DNA of 64,000 bases from Vanilla planifolia. Taxonomy: Eukaryota; Streptophyta; Magnoliopsida; Asparagales; Orchidaceae. This document shows, piece by piece, positions 29,063-42,120 of this stretch (its first letter is position 1; the number at the start of each line of letters is the position of its first letter). The notes beneath the pieces were generated by a model, which was not told the DNA's origin, did not search any database, and saw only the letters and a program-made list of their open reading frames with translations. Where the stretch lies: NCBI GenBank assembly GCA_023846275.1, contig JAIUJO010000160.1:743004-807003 (forward strand), in the 5' to 3' direction. Made by a program: the position numbers and the translations under genes.

Positions 29063-32000
29063 GGATGTTTATATTACTATGTGACACAAAATTACTTCTT
29101 CGATGGGTACTATATTGCTTTGTTTTTTATATTATATTGCTTTGATTCATCTCATGTTAGTTTTACTAAGAATTTAATTAATACTAAAATTATAATTTGT
29201 TATTATTTCTAGAAATTTTGTTCTATAATTCATAATAATTCAAAAAAAGTTATAGTTGAGTTGAAAAACCCTTTTGAATTCAATTCGATGAAGTCTAACT
29301 AATTAAATATATTTTTTTATTTTTAAATTTTTTTTAGGGTTTGGCTCACTTGTGTGACATTTTTATTCATACTAGATTGATGATATATGATTGTACTTTC
29401 AATCTTCTTAGCATCTTGGAATGCAGCTTCTCCTAGCAATTTATTGGAGTTTTTCAAATTTTTCATTTTGATTTTTTAATATTACTATGAAACTATAGTT
29501 CTCCTTATGTGACATTTATATGTCTTTGATTTTTTTGTTACACTCCTTTGATTTATCTTATTTTAGCTTTAATATCTAACTAGTTAATTCTGAAATAATA
29601 ATTTATTATTAATTATGTATATTTACTTAGAAAATTCATAAAAATCCCAAACAAGCACTAAGCATGAAAAACAATAGTAATTACATGTCTCAATGAGCTT
29701 TATCCAATAAAATATTTATTTTTTAAATGTTTTTTTCCCAATGGGTTCAACATGTCCTTTAAATATTTTGACTTGCACCTAAAGTAAAGAACAATTATAC
29801 TACACTCAATGCCTTTAGCATCGTAGAATGCAGTTTCTTATAAAATTTATTTTATCTCTTAAAAATTTTTATTTTGAATTGGTTGCATTATAATGCTTCA
29901 ACTTATCTCCTTTAAACTTTAATATATTTTTTTATAATAAATTAAAATGTTAATTTATTATGATGTATGTTTAATTTTGTGTTTATTCATTGAAATTCTA
30001 AAAGAGGACTAGTGTAGACAAAACAAATATTGATGAATTTCACTAAATAAGCTCTATTTAATTAAAAATTCTTTTTATTTTTAGATGTTTTTTGTGAGAA
30101 ATTATGATTCATACCATATTAGGTAATCGATGTTTTCACACTTGATCTCATTAATATCCTGGAATACAACTTTTTTGTATTATTTATCTTATTTCTTCTA
30201 ACATTTTGCTTTGATTAGGTTAAATTACTATGAAACTCTAACTCTCCTCTCATGACACATTTATACAACTTTGATTTGGTAATATTATATAATTTTAATT
30301 TATCATCCTTCAACTTCAAAATATATCTACTTAATATTAAGTAATAGTTTATTATTATTTATGCTTATTTACTTTTGTAATTAGTAGTAACTTCAAATGA
30401 AGTTCAATTGAGGGGAAAAAATGACACTTGACTCATCTCGATGAGTATTGTCTAATTAGAGATTGATTTTTTATGTTTAAATGTTTCTTTAGACTTTATC
30501 ATGTTTTATAAGACATTTAGATTTGTATCTAGTTTTGTGATTGATAACATTGCACTCAATCTTCTTAATATATTGGAATATAACGTCCCAAATAATTTAT
30601 CTAATTTATTCAAATATTTTACTTTGATTAGGTTATGTCACTATATATAGGTCTACATCTCCTTCTATGAGACCTTTGTATTACTTTAACTTGGATATAT
30701 TTCACTTCTTTAATTTATCTTATTTTTGCTTTAATAGATATTTACTTAATCTTAAAATATTAATTTCTTATTATTTATAATTATTTTTTAGAAAGTCATA
30801 GTAACTCCAAATGTGGTCCTTTTGAGATGAATCAAATGTCGTTGGACTCATCTCAATAAGTTATATCCAATTAAAAATAAATTTCATATTTATAAAAATT
30901 TATTTCATAATATTTTGATATATTTTATAAGATATTTTACTTTCTAGCTTATTTAATAATTGACGATGTTATAGATGATCTTTTTAGTATCTTGGAAAGT
31001 AAATTTTCTATATAATTTATATTATTTCTTGAGGTTTTTTCTTTGATTAAATGATGTTACTATGCAATTGTAAATATGCTTACATGTAACCTTTACATCA
31101 AATTAATTTAGTTATACTACATATGTTTTCTTTTATCATTTTTTTTAATATATATTTTCTTAATATTAAAGTATTTTCTATTTATGTTTAATTTCTTTAG
31201 AATTCATTGTAATTCAAAATGAGATCCAAACGAGATGAAATAAATGTAGTTGCACTCATCTTGAAGAACTATATTGAATTAAACATTCATTTTAAAATTT
31301 TTAAATATTGTATTTTTTAAGTGTTGTCTTTGATTAATGACACTTTTTCATTCAAACATGATAGTATGATCAAGGATGTTAGAATTCAACATTTGAATAT
31401 GTTGGAATGTTGCTTTACAGTGTGATTTTTGTCATTTCTTCAAATGTTTGCTTGTATTACATTGCTTCAATTTATCAAATCTTAGCTTTGATTTCTATTT
31501 GCTTCAATTTAAGATCGTTTGTTTTTTATTTTCTCTTCTTATTAACTTCCATAAATTTTGGTAATTATAAACAATGTTTAATTAAGATGAAATCTCACGT
31601 TGTTTTACTAGTGTCTATAAGCTCTATCTAATTATGTATATATAATTTTAATTATTATTTTATAGTGTTCTAAAAAACTTTATCAGATATTTTCATTCAT
31701 GTTTGATTTTAGTTAGCAGCTATTACACTCGATCTCATATGTTTTTGTTTCATTTTTCTATTTTAGTACATGCTCTAAATTTCCTCTCATATGACCTTTA
31801 CATCACATTTCTTTGATTATGTTACATTGCTTTAATTCCCCTTATTTAATCTTTAATATATATTTTGGTAATGTTCAAATAATAACTCACCCTTATTTAC
31901 GTTTATCTCCTTTCGTAATTGACTAAAAATCCAAAAGATGTTTGACGGAAAAGAAATAAATGTCATTTAATCTATCTCGTTGAGTACTATACAATTAGAT

Positions 32001-34905
32001 ATTCATTTTTATATATTCATATATTTTATTTCCTAGGGATTTTGAAAACTTTATAAGATATTCCAATTCTTAGATGATTAAATATTCAAAGATGATTCCC
32101 TCAATCTCTTCAATATCTTGAAATCAAACATCCTTGTCCATTATATCATATTTATTAATTTTTTTTTCTTTGGTCTTGTTATATTATTGTGTGAATCTAA
32201 ATCTCCTCTCATGTGACCTTTACGTCATATTAATTCGGTCATATTATACTACTTCAATTATATTATTTTTAGTATATTTTTTCTTGATATTTATAAAATA
32301 CTTTGTTATTAGTTATGCTTAAGTACTTAGCTAATTCAAAAAAATTTTAAATGATGTCCAATGGAGGTAAAACAATGGTCAATTGACTCATTTTGACAAA
32401 CACTATCAAATTAAATATTTATGTTTATAATTTTAAGTATTTATTACAAAGGATTGACATGTTTTATGGGTTATTTTGATTTATACCAGATTTGATGATT
32501 GAGTGTGTTACACTCAATGTATTTAATATCTTGGAATTCAACTTTTAGGTGCATATTTTCACATTGATTCAAATATTTTACTTCGATTTAGTTATATTAT
32601 TATGTAACTCTAATATTCTTGTCATGTGATGTTCATAGTGCTTTGGTTTAATTTTACTTTTAAAACATTTTAGCTTTACTATATATATATATACTTAATT
32701 TTAAAAAAATAATTATTTATTATTTATTCTTTTCTAATTTTGTAAGTCGCAATATTCATAATTGATTTGACAATTGAGGATGTTATGCTCGAGATCGCTA
32801 CTATCTTGAGAAGTAGTTTTCTTTTATCATTTATCTCATTATTAAAATTTTTCAACTTGATTGTGTTACATTATTATATAACTCTAATTCTTCTCTTGTA
32901 TGACTTTCACATCATCTTAAACTTATTATATTATATTATATTATTTTAATTTTTCTAGTATTCACCATTTACATATATTTAGTTAATATTAAAATAATAT
33001 TTATTTAATGTTTATGTTAATTTTTTTTGTAGTTCTTAATATTTATAGGACAAATATAATTGAGAATAAACGAACATCATTTGACTTGTCTCAACAAGCA
33101 CTATCATATTAAATAATTTTTTTATATTATAATTTTTTAATTTCTAATATTTTGGTAAGTTTTACTGGACATTTCAATCAATTTCTAACAGAGTTATTAG
33201 GGATGCTAAACTTGATATCCTTAGTATCCTAGAAAGTACTTTTCTCATATAATTTAAATTATTTTAAAAATATTTTTCTTTAATTGGGTCATATTATTTT
33301 GAAAAAATAATTCTCTTGCCATGGCATATTGATATTTCTTTGATTTTAATGTATTATATTACTATAATTTATAACAATTCAATTTTAATATATATTTAAT
33401 TTCTACAATAACTATGAATGAGGTCCTAGCAAAGCAAAACAAATCTCATTGTGCTCAGCTAGATGAGCTCTAACAAATAAAGTATTCATCATTACGTTTT
33501 TTAAAATTTTTTCATGCTTCAACATGTTTTTTGAGATCTTTTTTAATTTCTACTTGCTTCGATGGTTGAGCATTTCATACTCAATCTCCTAATTTTCTTG
33601 GAATACATCTTTCAAGTATCAGTATCTCATTTCTTCTTTTTTATTTCATTTGGTTATGTTACAATGGAACTCTAAATCTCTTCGCATGTGACTTTCACTT
33701 TGTTTTAATTCAATTATATCATACTATGATAATTTATCACATTTCAATTTCATACTTATTTGCTATATATCAAAATAATGAATTTTTATTTTTTTAGTGC
33801 ATAATTAATTTGGTAATTATTTAGTAGTTCAAAAAGTGCATTGATCAAAATGAAATAGGCCATTGGTCTATTCTTGTTAAACTCTTTACAACAAACTATT
33901 ATTTTTCTAATATTTTTTAATATTTAATTTTTTTAATATTTAATTTTTTTAATTTTGTTTGCTTTATGAGATATTTTATGTGATAGTTGATTTGATGATT
34001 GAGGACGTTGCACTTGATCTCTTTCATAAATTGGAATTAAGCTTTTCTATACAATTTCTCAAATTCCGTTAAAAGCTTTTCTTTAATATAACTAAATGAT
34101 ATCATTGATTTGGTTATATTACATTGATCCCAATTACCCTAATTTAGCTTTTATATATACTTATTTATTATTAAAAAATAATTTATTATTATTTATGTTA
34201 TTTTTATTTTTTTTTAATTTATAGTAATTCAAAAAATGTTAATTTGAGATGGAACAAATGTCAACAGACACCTCCCAATGTGCTCTATCTAATGGAATAT
34301 TCATTTTAAAATTTTTTAAGATTTCTTTTACAATTGTTTTATGTTTTATGAGTCATTTTGATTTATATCTTGTTTAGCATTAGATGATGTTAAATAAAAT
34401 CTTCTTCACATATTAAATAGTAACTTTCTTATAAGCTTTATCCCATTTCTAAGAGTATTTTGCTTTGGTTTACTAATGTTACTAGAAAACTCTAATTCCC
34501 ATATTATATGAAAAACATTCCCTTGATTTTGCTATTTTATATTTTTTAAAATTTATCTCATTTTAACTTAAATATATATTTACTTAATATTAATAGAATA
34601 ATTTCTTATTGTTTATATTTAATTACTTTGGTAATTCACTAGAATTCTGGGCATTATCTGATGGTGCAAAACAAAATGTCATTGGACTCATCTAGCTAAA
34701 CTCCATCAATTTAAATATTATTTTTACAATTTTAGAAATTTTTTAGGATTTTGGTATCCTTTATGAGACCTTTTAATTTTTAATTTATTTGATGTTCAAG
34801 GATGTTACACACAATCCCATTAATATCTCAAAATGTAAATTTTGCAAACATAATATAATTTTGTAACTCCAAAACTCCTCTCTTGTATTGTTTACATTAT
34901 TTTGT
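29063..34905 (+). repeat. ~400 bp AT-rich satellite, right block
   Basis: The satellite resumes in the same orientation for about 14-15 more units. Examples of the unit-start landmark are 'cacttgatctcattaatatc' near 30,140, 'gttacactcaatgtatttaa' near 32,509 and 'gttacacacaatcccatt' near 34,806. The last unit is cut near 34,900, where 25S rRNA similarity begins. One part-unit appears to be missing at the join with the foreign block. Confidence 0.9.
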
Positions 34906-36030
34906 TTTAGACATTGCGAATCAAATTATTTGATTAAAGTAGGCAATTTTAATGGTCCTTAGGAATGCTCATGTGATGTTTTTTCTACTTAGCACTTTGA
35001 ATATCGACGTTAATAAATTCAACATCACGTGCCTAAATGACAAGAGTAACTATGACTCTCTTAAGGTATCGAAACATGTCATCTTTTAATTTGTGACATT
35101 CATGAAGAGATTAATGATATTTCTAATGTCTTTATCTACTATCCAGCAAAACCATAGTCTATTGAGCTTCACTCTAGTCTAACCTTTTGAAATGACTTCA
35201 GAGGTTTAGCCTAAGTTAGATTCAACATGACAATAGAATTTGAATTCTACTACTTTTATTGTTATTTTACTTATTTTGTAAGTTTGAGGTAGGGCCCATA
35301 ACGTCCTTTAGGCTACGAGTCTAACATTTGCATGTTGATGTAGGTAGAAGACGTTGCATTATGGAAACTTGGCTAGGGTGAAACTTTTGCAAAAACATAT
35401 GACAACTGTCCAAATATGAGCTCATTGAGAATAGAAAACTCATCTAGAATAAAAGTGTAAAAACTCATTTGATTCTAATTTCTAATGCAAATATGAACCA
35501 TTAAAGTGTGTCTTATGAATCATTTAAGCTTTTAGAATTTGAAGCTAGAGGTGTAAGCAAAGTTGCCATAAGGATAGTTGGATTATGTCAAACAAGCATT
35601 CACAACAACATTACTTTTTGATCCTTCGATGTTGGCTCTTCCTCTCATTGCGAAGTAGAATTCAACAAGTGTTTGATTGTTCACCTACCAATAAGGAACT
35701 AAGTTGGGTTTAGATATTTGTGACATAAGTTAGTTTGATGAATGTCTTGTGATCGTAATTAAAACTAGTATAAGAGGATTGGTTGATTCATGCAATTGGT
35801 CATCACAATTGGATGAAAAGGTAGTGGAAAAAAGCTATTTTATGTATGATTATGCCTAAATTCCCTAAACTCATAGTCTATGCTATTATATAATGCTTAA
35901 GTCTATTGTTCACCTGTTTTCCAATAATAAGGGCTTTACACACGAAGTGCATACTACATAGGGCCCACCGAATGACGTAAAAAGTTGGATGGCACGAACA
36001 CCATAAGAAATGATAGTTAAGACTGAAGGG
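34906..36030 (+). pseudogene. 25S rRNA pseudogene, 3' portion (copy a)
   Basis: Decayed copy of roughly the last third of nuclear 25S rRNA. Well-kept anchors are 'agtaactatgactctcttaa' at 35,043, 'tctactatccagcaaaacca' near 35,135, 'gaatttgaagctagaggtgt' at 35,537, 'ttgatccttcgatgttggct' near 35,618, and the sarcin-ricin region as 'ctagtataagagga' near 35,766. The fragment starts just before the peptidyl-transferase region, abutting satellite DNA. It stops just short of the normal 25S 3' end, where it joins the inside of a LINE. Differences from functional 25S are mostly C-to-T and G-to-A. It is non-functional: the 5' two thirds are absent and helices are broken throughout. Confidence 0.95.
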
Positions 36031-39000
36031 TTGGTATTTACAAAGTAGCATTCTAAGGTGTTCCATTGCTTCAAGAATGACAATAGTCTACAAGGCAAAA
36101 GTTGCACTTGAAACCAAAGTTTTTCCTACAATAGTAATATACCTACTCATTTCATCTTAAATAATAATACCAATTCCAATAATGAGATCATATTTCATAA
36201 ATACATCAAAAATTTATTTTAACCCAACCTATTAAAGGATGAGTCCAATAAGAGGTAACAAATAGCTCATCAAGGCCATTTGAGCTCCCATTAGATGAAG
36301 TTGGAGAGTTGCATAAGGTAGTAATTGTAGTAGTAGTAATTCGAATATTTCATTCGAGTGTAGCTAGACTAAGAACCTTTTCTATTTATGCTTGCAAATT
36401 CTTGTTAAGCCAAATGTGAAATAATAGCAAAGTAGCAACCTTAATGATATGAGAATTAGTTTGCTACCAACACATTCACATACATCTAGTTAAGAAGCTC
36501 AATTAATAAAAAAACAACTTTGCCATTCACCATACTAATCTTGAAACTATCACTTTTGAAGCTCCCATTTTAACCCCACTGATAAAGCTTTAACTTCTTT
36601 GTCTCTTTTGCATAAATCCAAGAGCAATTAGGAAGAAGATTTAACAATAATCACACAAGAAGATGTTAATCGAAAGCTACACCAACACTTTTTGAATCAG
36701 TGTGACGTCCTTCCTAGTAGAATTTTGGCTTGTATGCATAGTGTTGTAAGCAGTCTTTGAGCACAGCATTGTATCTTCATCTCAATTAGAAGTGCAGCAT
36801 TTTTGGTCCATTTGCTTTATCTTGAGGGAATTATAGAATCAAAATGCTAAATTATGTACAAATAAGTTCTATATTTTGTTGTGATCCAACACACCATGAT
36901 GTTTAAACAACTCTATTACAACCATTAGATGGTCCACATTCATGTTAAGATACATTAGCTATGAAGCAATAAGAAGGATGCCGGACTACTTGTCAAACAA
37001 GAATGACTTACTTGCAAATGATGCACCATAAGAAGAAAAAATAATTTTTTCATAAAGTACTTCAACTTAAAGGATGGAACCCATAAATGGACTTCCCTAG
37101 CCATAATCTTCTTATTGTAGCTTGTAATCAATGCTGACTATCTGGTTGACAACCTCTTAATTTTAAGAAGAGTTACTATGTTCTCGTTCACTTAATATAT
37201 TATGTTATTAACATTTGAACTACTCCAAAGGTAATGGTGCAATAATTTCTCTAACTCTATAATAATGGCACTCTTTACTAATGAGTGAGTTATATAATAC
37301 ACAAGAATACTAACTAATACCTTGTTCATCAAGACAATATGACTCGTCATCCATGTGACATTGTCATCCATCTTGACATAGTTTTCAATACAATTAGCCA
37401 TGAATTTGTAATATTTTTTCTATTGTTTAGTTGCTATAGTTGGTTAGCATGGATATTTCAAATTAAGTGGCTTAGCACATATGTAATTATTCATTATCAT
37501 CTTCCTTTACTTAAGTCCCATCACCTTGTTATATAATATAATAGATTCTTTAGAATTCACCACCTAACCTAAGTGATGTCTATACTACTCCATAATGTCC
37601 TAAATGCTCCTTTGTATGGCACAAATTACTGATCCATCAATTGTGATGTCATCAACATATAAAATATGTATTATCATAGGGGAGGATGGGCTAATCCTGA
37701 ACCTAATGTGGTACCATCCTTATCCTGGTATGGGATAAGAAATGTGAGATACTCAAACATAATAAAAAAGATGTAGTAAGAGAAGAAATCCTTACTTATG
37801 ACCCATAATTACATAGTCTATATCCAACTTATGTGCCATAAGCCTTCTTTTGTTCTTCATGTGGTCATATTGGCTACCATCTACTGTGTCAAATAAATGT
37901 TATGTGAAATAGCTCTACCAAGAACAAATGTAGCTTGCTCATTATATTAATGTTAGAATGCACCATCTTTAATCTACCTGCCATAATCTTTGCCACAATT
38001 TTATAAACGACATTATGTAAGTTAAATGATCTAAAATGCTTAGGTTTTGAAGCACCATGAACCTTTGAATTAGTATTATCAAAGTGTCTTTCTATTTCTT
38101 TGGCAAATTTCTATCATGAAAAATTTATTTCATAGTATTAGCAATGTTTTCTAAGTAATCTCCAATACCCATGCATTTTATCAACTGTGATGTAATCCCT
38201 TCATGGAGTCATGTTTCTCTTGATAGAATTCATAGTAGAGCTAATTTCATCATCGGTGATCAATGCCTTATTAAATGTTTCCTACTGTCTACCAATACAT
38301 CTATATGGCTGCAAATATAAAAGGTAGTAGGTGGAATATAATACTTATCACTTGCCATTTTGAACTAAAAAGCTACCCTAGTGTACCTCTGGTTTACTAC
38401 AAGGAACCATTAAGTCCACATAGGATTTTAAGCTAATAAATATTGTTATTCCAAAAGATAGATGTAGCTATAACCTAAAAAATTTTATGATCCCTCATGT
38501 ATGTTTAGTGTTGCTTAACATGCTGTCACCATCACGTCTCCTCAAGGCCCATCATTCCACAGAAAGACAAAATGTGTTGACCCAATAGCTAGTGCTCTTA
38601 TTGAGTCAATCCTTACTCAAATTCGTTGATTTGTAGCACCTGAATGTCTCACTCCAACTGATTATTTCTATTAGGAAAATTTGTCGTTTCGCATAAATCC
38701 ATTATCTTAGAGCTGATATTGCTTTACAAAATTTTGTAGACAATCCATCCATCAAGTTTGCACTTATTATTGTACTCTAAACTATCTATGCAATATTCAT
38801 TATATATGGGAAAGAAAACCATACATTTTTAAACTGGTTGTATTTACCCATTCTTTCAACATGCTACAATTTGAGTTGAATGTGTAATGGAAAATAAATT
38901 GAGCCAATGCAAGGATGATGTGATATGGTAATATTTCGACATAACTAAAAACCCTCAATGTTCACAATGGCTCTACCCAATCTTTCATAAATGCATGCAC

Positions 39001-39570
39001 TATCATCCTTGTTATTGAACCAATTATAATTATTTCAAGAGAAACCCATGTTACTTGGCTATATATCTTCAAAGAAGCTATAGAATTTAAGCTACACTTA
39101 TCGACTCAACATTTTTCTTCCTTTCGTATTATTCTATGGAAAAACAATTAATATCACTGACAACAATTAGTGGGCCTCCAAGTGTTTTTATTTCTCTAAA
39201 TTGATCCCATGCCACCCTATGAGTAGCAGAATCCTTGGAAGCTTACTTGACACAACTTCATTAAGCTTGTTTACTTTTTGCTTGTCTGAATTAACAAAAC
39301 TTTTTATAAGCCCTTCACAATGTCTAACTCCACCCAATTTGTCCATAGCATAATGATCTCATTAGATATGCCCACTAATAACTAAACATAGAAGTCCTAA
39401 TTCTTACCAAGAAATCTTTCTACACCTTGCTTATCGAACTTGTCCACTCTAGTCTCTAGCAAAGCAATTGCTGATACACCATCTTCACTTACAAATGGCT
39501 ATAGAAAAGCCCACAATTTTCTTTCCCTTATTCCCTACAAATTCCAAACATCTAACACAATCATATAAAA
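36031..39570 (-). pseudogene. LINE-1 ORF2 remnant (endonuclease, RT, RNase H)
   Basis: Read on the minus strand from 39,570 downward. The endonuclease domain is at about 39,570-38,950, with the 'LLETRVDKFDKQGV' block near 39,450 and the 'YERL' block near 38,980. A linker follows. The reverse transcriptase is at about 38,060-37,190: a 'NVVYKIVAKIMAGRLK' block, then 'FVLGRAISHNIY' near 37,900, the catalytic box as YVDD at 37,648-37,659, and the thumb at 37,401-37,192 with 'VLVSILVYY' and 'HHYLWSSS'. A zf-RVT-like spacer follows, then an RNase H-like domain at 36,330-36,031 with 'WTHPLIGWVKINF'. This order is that of plant L1-clade LINEs. It has many stops and frame changes and is not translatable. 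About 300 bp of the LINE 3' end are missing at the join with 25S copy a, judged against LINE-3. Confidence 0.9.
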
Positions 39571-42120
39571 TTACGTGGCACCATTATAATTACATAAATA
39601 AACACACAAAGGATTTCGAAGTAGCTAATATATAATAACAAAGACAACATAACCCTACATGAGTAATAACATCACAAAGTGGATTGGATATTTAGATTAC
39701 TACCATAACTCCCATAGACATGTTCTATCCTATATGTGAATCTTCTTCTATTGATTTAATTTTCTATCTTGACTATACACCATATATTCCAAGAAATCAC
39801 CTGATGTCTTAGCCTTTTGCAATGATTGTTTTAATAGTTAGCTGTTCTCTTATAAAATATTATCACATCGTAAATCCCAAGATGTTTCTTTCTATATACG
39901 TTGTCATACTTTTGCTTCCATGGTTTGGTGGTGAATTGCACTCTACTCTTTCGATGATAACATTAAGGTTTCATTATACCTTACAATTGCAATAGTTTAT
40001 CATCCACTACCTTTTTTATTACTTCCACTTCTCGATACACTTCATGATTTAATAGATCTATTTACCAGGTTGGCCATACAATTTTGCTCAATTTTTCTCT
40101 CAATTGGTTAAACATTTCAAATTTGATAACTATAGAGCAAACATTTGTATCATTTTTCATATATACTATATTAAATAGACTTCTACTTGTTCCTCCCACA
40201 CAATAAAGCAATGTCACTTGGTTCCTCCTATAAATACAATAATTAGAAACTTGTTGTTCTACCCCATTGTACATATACTTTGCACTTCTAGTAGGCTCAT
40301 AATTATAGAAAATTTGCATAGCAAAGCTCCCAAAATATTCAAACCTATGTGATTTGAAAGCCTAAAAAACAAAGATGCACGATTTGTTTCCCAAGTCCTT
40401 TGTATGGAATTGCTACAATTTGAACTTCTGTCAAGCCCCTCAATACATAAAATTTTGATGGCTAAAGCACCTATACTTTTTGAATTTATGTAAGTTGAGT
40501 TGCTTGTGCAACAAAGATGTATCGCTAATCTGTCGGTTCATCCTTAGCTTTTCTCACTACATGTAAGTAGTTCTTTTCATTCATATGCATCCAAATCGTG
40601 TTTGCCTCAACTAATAACATTAAACATTTGCTCAAGTTGGCACCCTAACCTTCCCTCAAATTCGACTTCTAAGAAAATAAATCTAGATGCCCCTAATTAC
40701 ATTACATCTCCATTATAGTACTACACTTCTACCATTCTACCCTTACTAAATAGCACACTTAAGTTCAATATTCAATGAAGCCATCTCATGTTGTCTCCTA
40801 CAATTCTACAAAATAAAGCCTTTCGTAACATTCATCAATGACACCTATTAAAAGTGTCCCCATGATTTAGGTACATAACACTTCAAATAGTTCAATTCCT
40901 TCCTGTAGTTCAAACTTGCTTATTCTTATTTTGAGAAGCCTACTACCATTTTCAAAGCTATTTTGAGGTTCTTGTAGCATGCTCTTTCTCAAAAACTTAC
41001 AAAACTTTTCCATTTTTTCCCAATATGTTTCAAATAAGCAACCTCCATGTGATGGTAAGTAGTGAACTATAAATGTATAACCCATCTCAATTATTTTTAT
41101 AGTGGTGGTACAATAGCAATTTTTCTACAATAACCAAAATTACAACAAAATTCAATCACACCATAACATCATCAAGAATAAGGAAGTAGCAAACATTATT
41201 AAAGCTAGTTCTCCTCAATATAGCCTTTACTATTTGGAAATTAAACATCTTAACTACTAGGGTATAACATCTTCCTTTAATCCATATCATGTGCATTGTA
41301 TAATTATAATATTCCTAGGAGCATTTACCCACATCTTGAGATATGGGTAACTCCTTTATGGTGAATTAGCTAGAATTCTCCTCTTCTTGACCCTACCCAC
41401 TTAAGGAATACTCCATGCTTAATTTCCATTGTATCTTGTCCTCTCCTACACCTTTTTGCCCACTAAGCCCTTGATCTTATTCTATATTTAGGCTTGTAAT
41501 ATTTTCTTTCTCTCCCATGGTCTTTGTTTTAGGAATCCACTCGAGTGTTGATGTACCCCATTTTCTCCCATCAACATTGGACCTTGACCTCCTTATATAT
41601 CTTGGTTTTATAATTCTTTCAAACTTTCCCTTTTCCATATTCTTCAACATTCTTTTGAAGTTTACATTCCCAATCCTCCTTAATTATGCCTTTTGAAATA
41701 ATCATTACTTTTCTAGGCTATACTACTATCCATCGTCTTAAACCATGACGCCTATCTTCTCCATCACTTTCCCGCTCTCACTAGCACATTTTTCCTCTTT
41801 CTCTAATTGCTTAGGACTTTCCACTATAAGTCATATTTTTTTGCATACGAAAAAATAGGAGCATTTTGCATTGACACATTAGATGGAGACATATTAGATG
41901 CATGTCAAACCTTCCTAAATGAAAAGAAAATTAATGGAAACCCCTCATATTCGAATCTTTTAAATGACTTACTCAAAAGTCTATTGAGACACATGCCTAC
42001 TTTAAGTTGTTTTGATAAGTCAAATATTGTATGAGATCAAGTAAAGGTTGTCCTATGCATGTCAATCATCTATTCATCTATTTGTATTAGCTTCTTAAGT
42101 ACATCAACTATGTTAGGAAT
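39571..42120. other. Probable LINE-1 5' region, unresolved
   Basis: This stretch lies between the endonuclease start of LINE-1 and an 18S fragment, where the LINE ORF1 and 5' UTR would be expected. I could not find the ORF1 CCHC knuckle that LINE-2 has. Longer open stretches are 40,319-40,062 (minus, 85 codons), 41,085-40,867 (minus, 72 codons) and 41,807-42,034 (plus, 75 codons). None shows a family motif I recognise. The base composition is less AT-rich than the satellite. It may be diverged ORF1, host sequence carried by the element, or another insertion. Confidence 0.45.

Noticed and set aside
2249-34000. Open frames of 60-79 codons on both strands across 2-34 kb
   Set aside because: They lie in satellite units, are rich in Phe, Leu, Ile and Tyr from AT-rich codons, and are not kept at the same unit position in neighbouring units.
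40062-40319. 85-codon minus-strand open stretch
   Set aside because: It could be part of a LINE-1 ORF1, but no knuckle or family motif supports this; left as unassigned.
41807-42034. 75-codon plus-strand open stretch with balanced amino-acid use
   Set aside because: It looks more protein-like than most, but no family is recognised and it is wedged between LINE and 18S sequence. Not called without a homology search.
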